Below, piece after piece: positions 20,789-25,762 of a stretch of DNA of 25,762 nucleotides. The position numbers were made by a program, and so were the translations under genes. The DNA is taken from IMG/VR virus record IMGVR_UViG_3300036759_000100, positions 1-25,762 of that record, one strand, 5' to 3'. The notes under the pieces were generated by a model. The model did not search any database. It saw nothing but the letters and a program-made list of their open reading frames with translations, and had not been told where the DNA came from. Source of the DNA: a virus. Position 1 is the first letter of the stretch, and every line of letters begins with the position of its first letter.

Positions 20789-20947
20789 GTGAAGCCGCCG
20801 CGCCACCTTCGCCCGCTGGAGCCGACGCCCGAGCAGCGCGAGCGCGACCTGCAGATCGGGCGCGTGATCGGGACGCTGCTGCTCGTCGGCGGCTGCGTCC
20901 TGGTAACGGTCGCGCTCCTGCGCCTCGCCTGGATGGTGCTCGGGTGA
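20789..20947 (+). CDS. Small single-pass membrane protein
   Basis: This 52-residue product starts at GTG 20789 after a GAGGGAGG stretch. A charged front (KPPRHLRPLEPTPEQRERDLQ) is followed by one helix (IGTLLLVGGCVLVTVALLRLAW). Its stop overlaps the GTG of the Rpf-like hydrolase (GTGA). Size and topology fit a pinholin-like or anchor protein paired with the exported hydrolase; this is inference from position. Confidence 0.6.
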   Translation: MKPPRHLRPLEPTPEQRERDLQIGRVIGTLLLVGGCVLVTVALLRLAWMVLG

Positions 20948-21444
20948 GGAGCGCGCGCAACGGCGCCTGCGCCCTGCTCGCCTCGCTCGGTCTGGCGACG
21001 CCGCTGGTGGTCGCCGGGACCGGCGGCGGCGCCGACGAGACGACAAGCACGCCGACGACGACCGCGCCCGAGACCGACTGGCAGGCGCGCGCGCAGGCCA
21101 ACGCGCGCGAGGCGCGCTACTGGAAGCGGCACGCGCGCCGCTACCGAGGCTGGGTGCTACGGCTGCGCGCGTCGCTCAAAGCGATGCCCTCGCCGGTCAC
21201 GGCCGGGCTGCGCTGCGTCCACCTGGGCGAGGGCGCCTGGAGCGCGAACACCGGCAACGGCTACTTCGGCGGGCTGCAGATGGATCGCCACTTTCAGGCG
21301 ACCTACGGCGCGCCGCTGCTGCGCCGCTATGGCTCGGCGGATCGCTGGCCGGTCGAGGCGCAGCTGGCGGTCGGGACGATCGCCGTCTACTCGGGTCGCG
21401 GCTTCGGGCCGTGGCCGAACACGCGAAGGCCTTGCGGCCTGTGA
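20944..21444 (+). CDS. Exported Rpf/transglycosylase-like wall hydrolase
   Basis: This 166-residue product starts at GTG 20944 (GTGA overlap). A signal peptide (RSARNGACALLASLGLATPL, then VVAGTGGGA) precedes a threonine-rich linker and a charged helix. The C-terminal domain has LRCVHLGEGAWSANTGNGYFGGLQM, with likely catalytic Glu96, DRWPVEAQLAVGTIAVYSGRG and WPNTRRPCGL; Cys91 and Cys164 may pair. This is the resuscitation-promoting-factor/lysozyme-like fold, here in the form I associate with Thermoleophilia. It would cut glycan strands outside the membrane. It lies next to the integrase, away from the endolysin, so it may act in lysogens or at entry rather than in lysis. Confidence 0.8.
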   Translation: MRSARNGACALLASLGLATPLVVAGTGGGADETTSTPTTTAPETDWQARAQANAREARYWKRHARRYRGWVLRLRASLKAMPSPVTAGLRCVHLGEGAWSANTGNGYFGGLQMDRHFQATYGAPLLRRYGSADRWPVEAQLAVGTIAVYSGRGFGPWPNTRRPCGL

Positions 21445-21455
21445 GGAGGGATGCG

Positions 21456-21713
21456 ATGGAAGAACCGCTGCAGCTGAGTCTGGAGGTCGGCGGCGACGAG
21501 CCGGAGGCGGCCAGCCTGCGCCTGCGCGGCAAGGCGAACGTGCTGCGTGAGCTTCGGATGGGCGAGGAGGTCTATCTGCGCCTGACCGATGCCGACGGGA
21601 TCGTGCTCGCCGAGGCCGAGGGCGAGATCACGATCGTCAGCTTCGAGCACCACCCGGCGCCGACGCACGGCCGCGCCTGGACCGAGCGCGTCCAGGTGGT
21701 GAGCCTGCGGTGA
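21456..21713 (+). CDS. Small beta-rich phage protein
   Basis: This 85-residue product starts at ATG 21456 with GAGGAGGG five bases upstream; the frame is open earlier, but only this start has a ribosome site. The sequence (LQLSLEVGGDEPEAASLRLRG, LRELRMGEEVYLRLTDADG, IVLAEAEGEITIVSFEHHP) is a run of beta strands. It resembles uncharacterised early proteins of actinophages. Its stop overlaps the next GTG. Confidence 0.65.
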   Translation: MEEPLQLSLEVGGDEPEAASLRLRGKANVLRELRMGEEVYLRLTDADGIVLAEAEGEITIVSFEHHPAPTHGRAWTERVQVVSLR

Positions 21714-21838
21714 ACGAGCTAAACCGCGTCCTGCTTGAAGGGCAGCGGGCGGTCGATGAGATCGCCGAAGCGATCGACCTGGCGCGCTGGTGGTTCGCGT
21801 TCGTGGTGGAGGAACGGCTCTACGGGGGTGAGCGGTGA
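21710..21838 (+). CDS. 42-residue helical protein
   Basis: The frame runs from GTG 21710 (GTGA overlap) to TGA at 21838, which overlaps the next GTG. The product NELNRVLLEGQRAVDEIAEA then IDLARWWFAFVVEERLYGGE is one amphipathic helix with an aromatic centre. No family is recognised. Evidence for coding is the double start/stop coupling and helical periodicity. Confidence 0.5.
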   Translation: MNELNRVLLEGQRAVDEIAEAIDLARWWFAFVVEERLYGGER

Positions 21839-21954
21839 TCTTCTGGTTCCGGCACCGCTTCTCCAGCCGGGTCGTGCGGATCGAGACCCGGCACGGCCTC
21901 GCGCACTGCCTGGCCTCGCCCTACTGGACCGAGGTCAGGCGGGAGTGGACGTGA
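21835..21954 (+). CDS. 39-residue basic protein
   Basis: The frame runs from GTG 21835 to TGA 21954, coupled on both sides by GTGA. The product IFWFRHRFSSRVVRIETRHG and LAHCLASPYWTEVRREW looks like two beta strands and a short tail. The function is unknown. It is one of the tiny coupled genes of the early operon. Confidence 0.45.
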   Translation: MIFWFRHRFSSRVVRIETRHGLAHCLASPYWTEVRREWT

Positions 21955-22430
21955 CGGCCTGGAAGGATCTGGAGCGGCGGGTCTGCCGCGCCCTCGGCGG
22001 GCAGCGCCGAGGCCAGGTCGAGGGTGGGCGTGGCTGGGCACGCGGCTCGGACGACGACGGCTCGACGCCGTTCGCGGTCGAGGTCAAGCGGACGACCCGC
22101 TACCAGCTGCGCCGCGCCTGGATCGACCAGGCTCGCCGCTCGGCCGACGAGCGGCCGTGGCTGCTGGTAATCGCCGAGCATCGCGACCGGCGGCCGATCG
22201 CCGTTCTCGACTTCGGTGAGCTTGTCGTGCTCGGACGCGAGGCGGGCCGGATCCCGGAGGTCGCCGATCCGACTCGGGTCGAGCGCCTGCGCTCGGCGAT
22301 CGGCGACTGCGCCGCCAACGTCGATCCCGAGGAACAGCTGCAGATCGTCCTGGACATGATCGACCCGGCCGAACGGGCTGCGCGTGTGCCCCTGACGCCG
22401 GAAACCCTGGAAAGAGCGGACTTCGGATGA
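21951..22430 (+). CDS. PD-(D/E)XK nuclease, possibly Holliday-junction resolvase-like
   Basis: This 159-residue product starts at GTG 21951 (GTGA overlap). WKDLERRVCRALGGQRRG leads to SDDDGSTPFAVEVKRTTRYQL, where an Asp of 34-36 with Glu44-x-Lys46 forms the PD-(D/E)XK catalytic core. IDQARRSADERPWLLVIAE continues it with the QxxW/QA-type helix and a strand. Such enzymes resolve branched DNA or trim ends in phage recombination, which agrees with the RecT-like protein encoded 700 bases downstream. Exact substrate is inferred only. Confidence 0.7.
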   Translation: MTAWKDLERRVCRALGGQRRGQVEGGRGWARGSDDDGSTPFAVEVKRTTRYQLRRAWIDQARRSADERPWLLVIAEHRDRRPIAVLDFGELVVLGREAGRIPEVADPTRVERLRSAIGDCAANVDPEEQLQIVLDMIDPAERAARVPLTPETLERADFG

Positions 22431-23119
22431 TGACGCCAGCCGAACGGGTCTACCTGGCGCTGGTGCTTCGCGAGACCGATCCGGTCGAGGCGCGTCTGGA
22501 CGACCTGGTGGTGGAGTGCGATCTGAGCGAATCGCAGGTACGGCGGGCGCTGCGGAGGCTGCGTGAGGACGGGCTGATCAGCCCGTCCTCGAAGCGCGGG
22601 ACGACAACGCTCTGGCGGCTGAACGATGCTCCGGGGACGGCAGCGGCTGCGGAGTCGTCGGACCGTCAGGACCCCATAGGGGGTCTGACGGTACCGACGG
22701 GCTTCGCCGCATCGCCGCCAAGTTCGTCCCCGGCCGATCCCGAGCCGAGCGACGAGGAGGTGGCCGAGATGCGGCGGCTCGGCCTCGCCCATCTCGACGC
22801 CTGGCTCGACCAGCATGACGCCGAGATCGGCGACCCCGACCAGCCCGAGGGCGAGTGCGGCGAGTGCGGCGGCTGGGCGCGCCGACGCTGGTCGCTCGGG
22901 CTATTCGTGCTCTGCCGCGACTGCCGACGCCGACGGGCGCGGGTCGCGCTCAAGGTCGCGGTCGAGGCGGTGGGCCAGTCCGCCGTAACGGGCGCTGCTC
23001 AGACCCCGGACTCCGCTCAACCCCTCCGGGATGCGAGTGAACCCGTGCCGCCTCGCCGCGAACTCGCGCTGGTCGAGCCGCCAACCGACGACGGGCTGTG
23101 GGAGCAGCCGAACTTCTAG
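22427..23119 (+). CDS. Winged-helix protein with C-terminal zinc ribbon
   Basis: This 230-residue product starts at ATG 22427 (ATGA overlap). Residues 1-68 are a winged helix: AERVYLALVLRETDPVEARLDDLVVECDLSESQVRRALRRLREDGLI followed by the wing. A linker of about 65 residues leads to GECGECGGWARRRWSLGLFV and LCRDCRRRR, a four-cysteine zinc ribbon. A polar tail follows. It could be a transcription regulator or a replication-initiation protein; neither repressor nor replisome genes are otherwise apparent. The DNA of this gene contains a 26-bp palindrome and a 44-nt hairpin. Confidence 0.7.
   Translation: MMTPAERVYLALVLRETDPVEARLDDLVVECDLSESQVRRALRRLREDGLISPSSKRGTTTLWRLNDAPGTAAAAESSDRQDPIGGLTVPTGFAASPPSSSPADPEPSDEEVAEMRRLGLAHLDAWLDQHDAEIGDPDQPEGECGECGGWARRRWSLGLFVLCRDCRRRRARVALKVAVEAVGQSAVTGAAQTPDSAQPLRDASEPVPPRRELALVEPPTDDGLWEQPNF
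22565..22590. repeat. 26-bp perfect palindrome inside the winged-helix gene
   Basis: GAGGACGGGCTGA (22565-22577) is followed directly by its reverse complement (22578-22590), with no spacer. It encodes the end of the recognition helix and start of the wing (EDGLISPSS). It could be a dimer operator for autoregulation or a cruciform-forming site. Confidence 0.6.
22656..22699 (+). repeat. Long hairpin inside the winged-helix gene
   Basis: CGTCGG (22656-22661) pairs with CCGACG (22694-22699), and ACCGTCAG plus ACCCC (22662-22675, one G bulged) pairs with GGGGT plus CTGACGGT (22680-22692); the loop is ATAG. That is 19 pairs with two single-base bulges. It lies in the linker between the winged helix and zinc ribbon, 66 bases after the palindrome. 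Confidence 0.6.
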
Positions 23120-23134
23120 AGCAGGAGGGATCCG

Positions 23135-23725
23135 ATGAACGAGCAGAAGCAGGAAGGGGCGCTGGTGCCGGTCAGCGAGCGCGCCGATCTGGAGTACGAC
23201 CGCTTCGCGCGGCTGGGCACCTGGCTGGCCGCGACCGAGGGCAGCGACGACCCGCGCGGCAAGGACGGGATGGTGGCGGCGTTGCGCTTCGCGCTGGCCG
23301 CCGAACTCGGCTGGCCGCTGCGGGCGGCGTCCGAGATCGCGGTGATCCACGGTCGCCTGCACATCTCCTCGAAGATGCTGCGGGCGCTCGCCGAGCGCGA
23401 GGGCTACCGGGTGGTGCGCGTCGAGGAGACGCCGAGCAGCTGCACGGCGGCGGTGATCGACCTGCACGGCGCGGAGATCGGCCGGGCGACCTTCACGATC
23501 GAGGACGCCGAGCGCGCGGGCCTCGTCCGCGACCGCAGCGGCTGGAAGACCTATCCGGCGCGGATGCTGTGGGCGCGCGCTGCGGGCTGGGCGATCAACG
23601 ACGCGATCCCGCACGTCGCGCTCGGCCTCTCGACGGTCGAGGAGGCCGACTGGGTTGAGGGCGCCGCCGAGGAGGTCAGCGAGGCGCTCGAAGCCGAGCA
23701 GCAGGCCGAGGAGGTGACGGCATGA
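23135..23725 (+). CDS. RecT-like single-strand annealing protein
   Basis: This 196-residue product starts at ATG 23135 with AGGAGG seven bases upstream. The RecT pattern is clear: MVAALRFALAAELGWPLRAASEIAVIHGRLHISSKMLRALAERE, then ATFTIEDAERAGLV, WKTYPARMLWARAAGWAINDA and an acidic tail. The protein anneals complementary single strands during phage recombination and replication. No separate 5'-3' exonuclease is recognised; the PD-(D/E)XK nuclease at 21951 may fill that role. It is shorter than E. coli RecT, lacking much of the C-terminus. Confidence 0.82.
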   Translation: MNEQKQEGALVPVSERADLEYDRFARLGTWLAATEGSDDPRGKDGMVAALRFALAAELGWPLRAASEIAVIHGRLHISSKMLRALAEREGYRVVRVEETPSSCTAAVIDLHGAEIGRATFTIEDAERAGLVRDRSGWKTYPARMLWARAAGWAINDAIPHVALGLSTVEEADWVEGAAEEVSEALEAEQQAEEVTA

Positions 23726-24093
23726 CGCAGATCAACTACACCGAGACGCTGATCGTTACCAGCTGCTGGTGCGGGGTCGCGTTCGCGATCCCGGAGGAGC
23801 GGCACGAATGGATGCAGCGATCGAGCAAGAACTCCTGCTACTGCCCGAACGGGCACTCGTTCCACTACACGAACTCCCTGGAGACGCAGCTGCAGCGGGA
23901 GCGCCAGCGGCACCAGGCCACGACGGAGCTACTGCGGGCCGAGGAGCGGTCGCACCAGGCGACGCGCGGGCACCTGACGCGGGCGAAGAAGCGGGCGGCG
24001 GCGGGCGTCTGCCCCTGCTGCCATCGGACGTTCAAGCAGCTGGCGCGGCACATGCAGGCCAAGCACCCGGACTTCATCGAGGCCTCGGCGTGA
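23722..24093 (+). CDS. Phage zinc-finger protein with coiled coil
   Basis: This 123-residue product starts at ATG 23722 (ATGA overlap). The front has SCWCGVAFAIPEE and CYCPNGHSFHY, a zinc-binding set. A helical, glutamine/arginine-rich middle (LETQLQRERQRHQATTELLR) forms a coiled coil. The end is a C2H2-type finger, CPCCHRTFKQLARHMQAKHP. I recall this three-part layout from uncharacterised actinophage proteins encoded near RecT. Nucleic-acid binding is likely; the partner is unknown. Confidence 0.75.
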   Translation: MTQINYTETLIVTSCWCGVAFAIPEERHEWMQRSSKNSCYCPNGHSFHYTNSLETQLQRERQRHQATTELLRAEERSHQATRGHLTRAKKRAAAGVCPCCHRTFKQLARHMQAKHPDFIEASA

Positions 24094-24332
24094 TCGCCGC
24101 CGGGGACCGCGTCGTCACGCCCGAGGGCTGGCCTGGCCGGGTGCGCTCGGCCCGTCGTCAGGAGCCGCCGCACGGCGGCCCGCGCATCCCTGGCGGTGGG
24201 ATCGGGCCGAAGCGTGCCCGGCCCGGCGAGATCGAGGCCGCCTACGCCGGGTTGAAGACCTACGCCTGCGTCGATCTCGACCGTGGCGGTTTCGCCAACT
24301 ACGAGGTGGGCGTGCTGAGGGAGGAGCGGTGA
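24090..24332 (+). CDS. Small protein with a KOW-like front
   Basis: This 80-residue product starts at GTG 24090 (GTGA overlap). AAGDRVVTPEGWPGRVRS resembles the short strand-turn-strand of KOW or SH3-like modules (GD.V.TP.G..G.V). A proline/glycine-rich loop and KTYACVDLDRGGFANYEVGVL follow, with the last strands of the barrel. Such short proteins are frequent in actinophage early operons without an assigned role. Confidence 0.6.
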   Translation: MIAAGDRVVTPEGWPGRVRSARRQEPPHGGPRIPGGGIGPKRARPGEIEAAYAGLKTYACVDLDRGGFANYEVGVLREER

Positions 24333-24757
24333 GCAGGAGAACGGTCAGCCCCGGCGGCGACCGCCGCAGCGTGACTGTCACCTTCGGCTACCCGGACGGG
24401 TTGAAGACGCTGGTCGCCAAGACGCTGCGCTACGCGCTGGTGCTGGCCGAGGCGCGCTGGGGACGCTGGCAGACGATCGAGTCGATCTCGACCCCGGACA
24501 CGATCTACGCCGATGTGACCGGCGCGACGCTGCAGCGGCATGAGACCAACCAGGGGAGGAACAGCGGTCTGCACTCGGTGCGCTCGAAGCTGGAGGCGAT
24601 CGGCTACCAGCCCAGCGCGGAGGAGGTTGGCACGCTGCGCTTCTACCGGGAGGGACTGCCGACGACGCACCGACGGATTCGCCGGGGACGCGGCGGCCAC
24701 CTGCGGCCGGTGCGCCAGACGCCGACCGCCTACGACGACGAGTTCAGCGGTGAGTGA
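24329..24757 (+). CDS. Protein of unknown function in the early operon
   Basis: This 142-residue product starts at GTG 24329 (GTGA overlap). VTVTFGYPDGLKTLVAKTLRYALVL is followed by a helix, ISTPDTIYADVTGATLQRHETN, and LHSVRSKLEAIGYQPSAEEVGTLRFYREG; the end is basic and probably unstructured. No motif assigns it. Composition and coupling are those of a real gene. It overlaps the following start by eight bases. Confidence 0.6.
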   Translation: MSRRTVSPGGDRRSVTVTFGYPDGLKTLVAKTLRYALVLAEARWGRWQTIESISTPDTIYADVTGATLQRHETNQGRNSGLHSVRSKLEAIGYQPSAEEVGTLRFYREGLPTTHRRIRRGRGGHLRPVRQTPTAYDDEFSGE

Positions 24758-24965
24758 GCGCGGCTACTTCGAGCAGCGGTTCCACTGCGTTCGCTGCGGC
24801 GTGGCGGTGCGCGTGAGTTCGACCTATCGGATCGACCCCAACCTGTTCGTCTGCAGCGAGTGCCTGACGCCGGTCGATCCGAGCGAGCGGCAGCTGTCGC
24901 TGAGCGTCGAGCGGGAGGAGCGACGTGATGACTTCGACCCGACGATCGCGGCGATCCCCTTCTGA
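24750..24965 (+). CDS. Small zinc-ribbon protein
   Basis: This 71-residue product starts at GTG 24750. FHCVRCGVAVRVSSTYRIDPNLFVCSEC gives two CxxC pairs 24 residues apart, a compact treble-clef or ribbon zinc site, followed by an acidic/basic helix (LSLSVEREERRDDFDP). Its TGA overlaps the next ATG (TGATG). The function is unknown. Confidence 0.65.
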   Translation: MSERGYFEQRFHCVRCGVAVRVSSTYRIDPNLFVCSECLTPVDPSERQLSLSVEREERRDDFDPTIAAIPF

Positions 24966-25141
24966 TGGAGGCGCCGAGCAGGGAGCGGCGACGCGGGATC
25001 TCGAACGCGCGGCGCGACGGCTGGGTGCTCGGGCGCGTCTGCGAGTGCGAGCGTCCGCTGACGCGGCTGGTCGGCGGGCACTGGTACATCACGACCGTCT
25101 GCCTTCGCTGCCGACGTCGCGCGCGGCTGGAGGCATCCTGA
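24965..25141 (+). CDS. Small zinc-ribbon protein, last gene of the early operon
   Basis: This 58-residue product starts at ATG 24965 (TGATG overlap). VCECERPLTRLVGGHWYITTVCLRCRRRAR has paired cysteines (CEC and CLRC) around a basic beta-hairpin. The front is arginine-rich (SRERRRGISNARRDG). Nucleic-acid binding is plausible. Two hairpins follow its stop and would end the transcript. Confidence 0.6.
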   Translation: MEAPSRERRRGISNARRDGWVLGRVCECERPLTRLVGGHWYITTVCLRCRRRARLEAS

Positions 25142-25171
25142 ACGTGGGCGCGCGCGTCGAGCAGCGTCCTC

Positions 25172-25253
25172 ACACGCCGCACCGCGCTCGGCGTGTCGCG
25201 CCCATCACGAGCGACGCCTCCCGCTGGGGAGGCGTCGGGGTCGTGCGTGTGAG
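25172..25253. terminator. Hairpin pair between converging transcription units
   Basis: Hairpin 1: ACACGCCG (25172-25179) / CGGCGTGT (25189-25196). Hairpin 2: CGACGCCTCCC (25212-25222) / GGGAGGCGTCG (25227-25237) with a 4-base loop, extended by CACGA (25206-25210) / TCGTG (25241-25245). CTCACACGC (25169-25177) can alternatively pair with GCGTGTGAG (25245-25253). The symmetric stem can stop the early operon and the reverse HARE-HTH gene alike. Confidence 0.65.
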
Positions 25254-25260
25254 AGGCGGG

Positions 25261-25512
25261 CTAGGCGGCCGCGCGCGGCTTCTTCGTCGCGGTCTTCCGC
25301 TTCGGGTTCAGCTTGAAGGTGCCCTTGCCCGACTTCACCACCAGGCCGTCGTCCTTCTTCGCCTCGGTGTAGAGCAGCGCGGCGAGGGTCGCCTTGGGCG
25401 TCTTGCCCTTCAAGCCGGTGGCGATCTTCGCGGCCTGCTCAGCGATCTCGCTGGCGGGCATCGGGTTGCGCTTCCCGGTCAGGATCTTCTCGATGGCTTC
25501 GCGTCCGGTCAT
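25261..25512 (-). CDS. HARE-HTH domain protein with lysine-rich tail
   Basis: The product is 83 residues on the reverse strand from ATG 25512, preceded by AGGAGGACAGC. REAIEKILTGKRNPMPASEIAEQA, then GKTPKATLAALLYTEAKKDDGLVVKSGKGTFKL follows the HARE-HTH (HB1/ASXL) fold, a winged-helix-like module found in RNA polymerase delta and DNA-binding proteins. The tail is lysine/arginine-rich (NPKRKTATKKPRAAA), as in actinobacterial nucleoid proteins. It faces the start of the late operon across 130 bases and might control it or the lysogenic state. Its translation start region is shared with the integrase leader. Confidence 0.8.
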   Translation of the reverse strand: MTGREAIEKILTGKRNPMPASEIAEQAAKIATGLKGKTPKATLAALLYTEAKKDDGLVVKSGKGTFKLNPKRKTATKKPRAAA

Positions 25513-25642
25513 GCTGTCCTCCTGGTTCGGCGGGCGCCGATCGCCCGCGACGCACACACACATAGCGTGACCTGGGCGCGGCCAGCTAGTCCACCTGGAG
25601 CATGCCGATTCGGGGCTACGATTCGGGCGAGGAGGTGGCTCG
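25513..25642. promoter_or_regulatory. Divergent promoter region at the head of the late operon
   Basis: Forward: TACGAT (25617-25622) is a plausible -10 and GAGGAGG (25629-25635) lies seven bases before ATG 25643; the -35 is weak. Reverse: TATGTG on the complement near 25560 may serve the HARE-HTH gene, whose leader would include a 7-bp hairpin GCGGGCG (25530-25536) / CGCCCGC (25542-25548). A short CA run (25553-25561) lies between. Confidence 0.4.
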
Positions 25643-25762
25643 ATGGCACGAGGTAGACCGAGACCGCGCCGCGCCTCGACGGCGAGGGGAGTCAAGCGCC
25701 TGCCGTCCTCCGCGTTCGCCTACCCGAAGACGCGGCAGTACCCGATCAACACCGTGAAGCGG
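25643..25762 (+). CDS. N-terminal fragment of a small basic phage protein (cut by the window end)
   Basis: Starting at ATG 25643 with GAGGAGG upstream, 40 codons are present: an arginine-rich front and LPSSAFAYPKTRQYPINTVKR, still open at the edge. The AFAYP.TR.YP pattern recalls short phage proteins annotated as unknown (DUF6582-like). Their C-termini resemble the fragment at 3-101, so the two pieces may belong to a single gene broken by the window ends. It would head the rightward late operon. Confidence 0.6.
   Translation, partial: MARGRPRPRRASTARGVKRLPSSAFAYPKTRQYPINTVKR

Noticed and set aside
19476-20792. Long forward frame opposite the integrase
   Set aside because: It is the exact antisense of a well-supported serine integrase and has no family features.
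25553-25561. CA dinucleotide run
   Set aside because: Too short to be more than a chance run; no function inferred.
1-25762. tRNA genes, CRISPR arrays and insertion sequences
   Set aside because: No cloverleaf-like segments, no regularly spaced repeats with unique spacers and no transposase were seen; the only spaced direct repeats (7901-7993) are too short and irregular.

Overview
The window reads as a nearly complete small temperate siphovirus (tailed phage with an HK97-type head), either free or integrated, from a very GC-rich actinobacterial host. Actinobacteria are indicated by the base composition, the frequent GTG starts, the TAGRAT-type -10 boxes with leaderless starts, a large serine integrase, and an Rpf-like wall hydrolase. 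The hydrolase ends in a form (…WPNT…CGL) that I associate with Thermoleophilia/Solirubrobacterales; that host assignment is inference. No tRNA, rRNA, CRISPR or IS was seen. Nearly every gene starts in an ATGA/GTGA overlap with its predecessor, so most of the window is translationally coupled operons. No stretch above 300 bases lacks a gene; the longest is 17978-18171.

Layout. (a) 1-4000: the tail of a small basic phage protein, two tiny membrane proteins, an HNH nuclease, a ParB-methyltransferase fusion, and small and large terminase. (b) 4001-6065: a promoter, a ParB-like protein with a HicA-like front domain, two small proteins, then a compact regulatory island with a hairpin, an inverted repeat and two -10 boxes placed exactly for leaderless starts. 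(c) 6074-16642: portal, prohead protease, major capsid, connector and completion proteins, major tail protein, a frameshifted pair of tail chaperones, tape measure, and four tail-tip or fibre proteins. (d) 16639-19469: a small reverse-strand zinc protein, a CHAP/NlpC-like endolysin, a perfect DnaA box in the largest gap, a PAS-like protein and small membrane and zinc proteins. (e) 19305-20705, reverse strand: serine integrase with a 12-codon leader ORF. (f) 20789-25141: a second rightward operon with an exported Rpf-like hydrolase, a PD-(D/E)XK nuclease, a winged-helix/zinc protein, a RecT-like annealing protein and many tiny zinc-ribbon proteins. (g) 25172-25253: hairpins between converging units; then a reverse-strand HARE-HTH protein diverging from the start of a gene cut by the window end.

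The gene cut at the right edge (N-terminus) and the fragment at the left edge (C-terminus) look like two halves of one protein family. This suggests that the window is an almost complete circular or circularly permuted genome of about 26 kb. Under that reading the late operon begins at 25643 and runs through the origin into the packaging, head and tail genes.

The least ordinary parts are the regulatory island at 5954-6074 with its sister site at 4023-4040, three hairpins sharing one stem core around the capsid genes, four copies of a 10-mer ahead of the capsid gene, a 26-bp perfect palindrome and a 44-nt hairpin inside the winged-helix gene, the phage-borne PAS-like protein, and the DnaA-box cluster.
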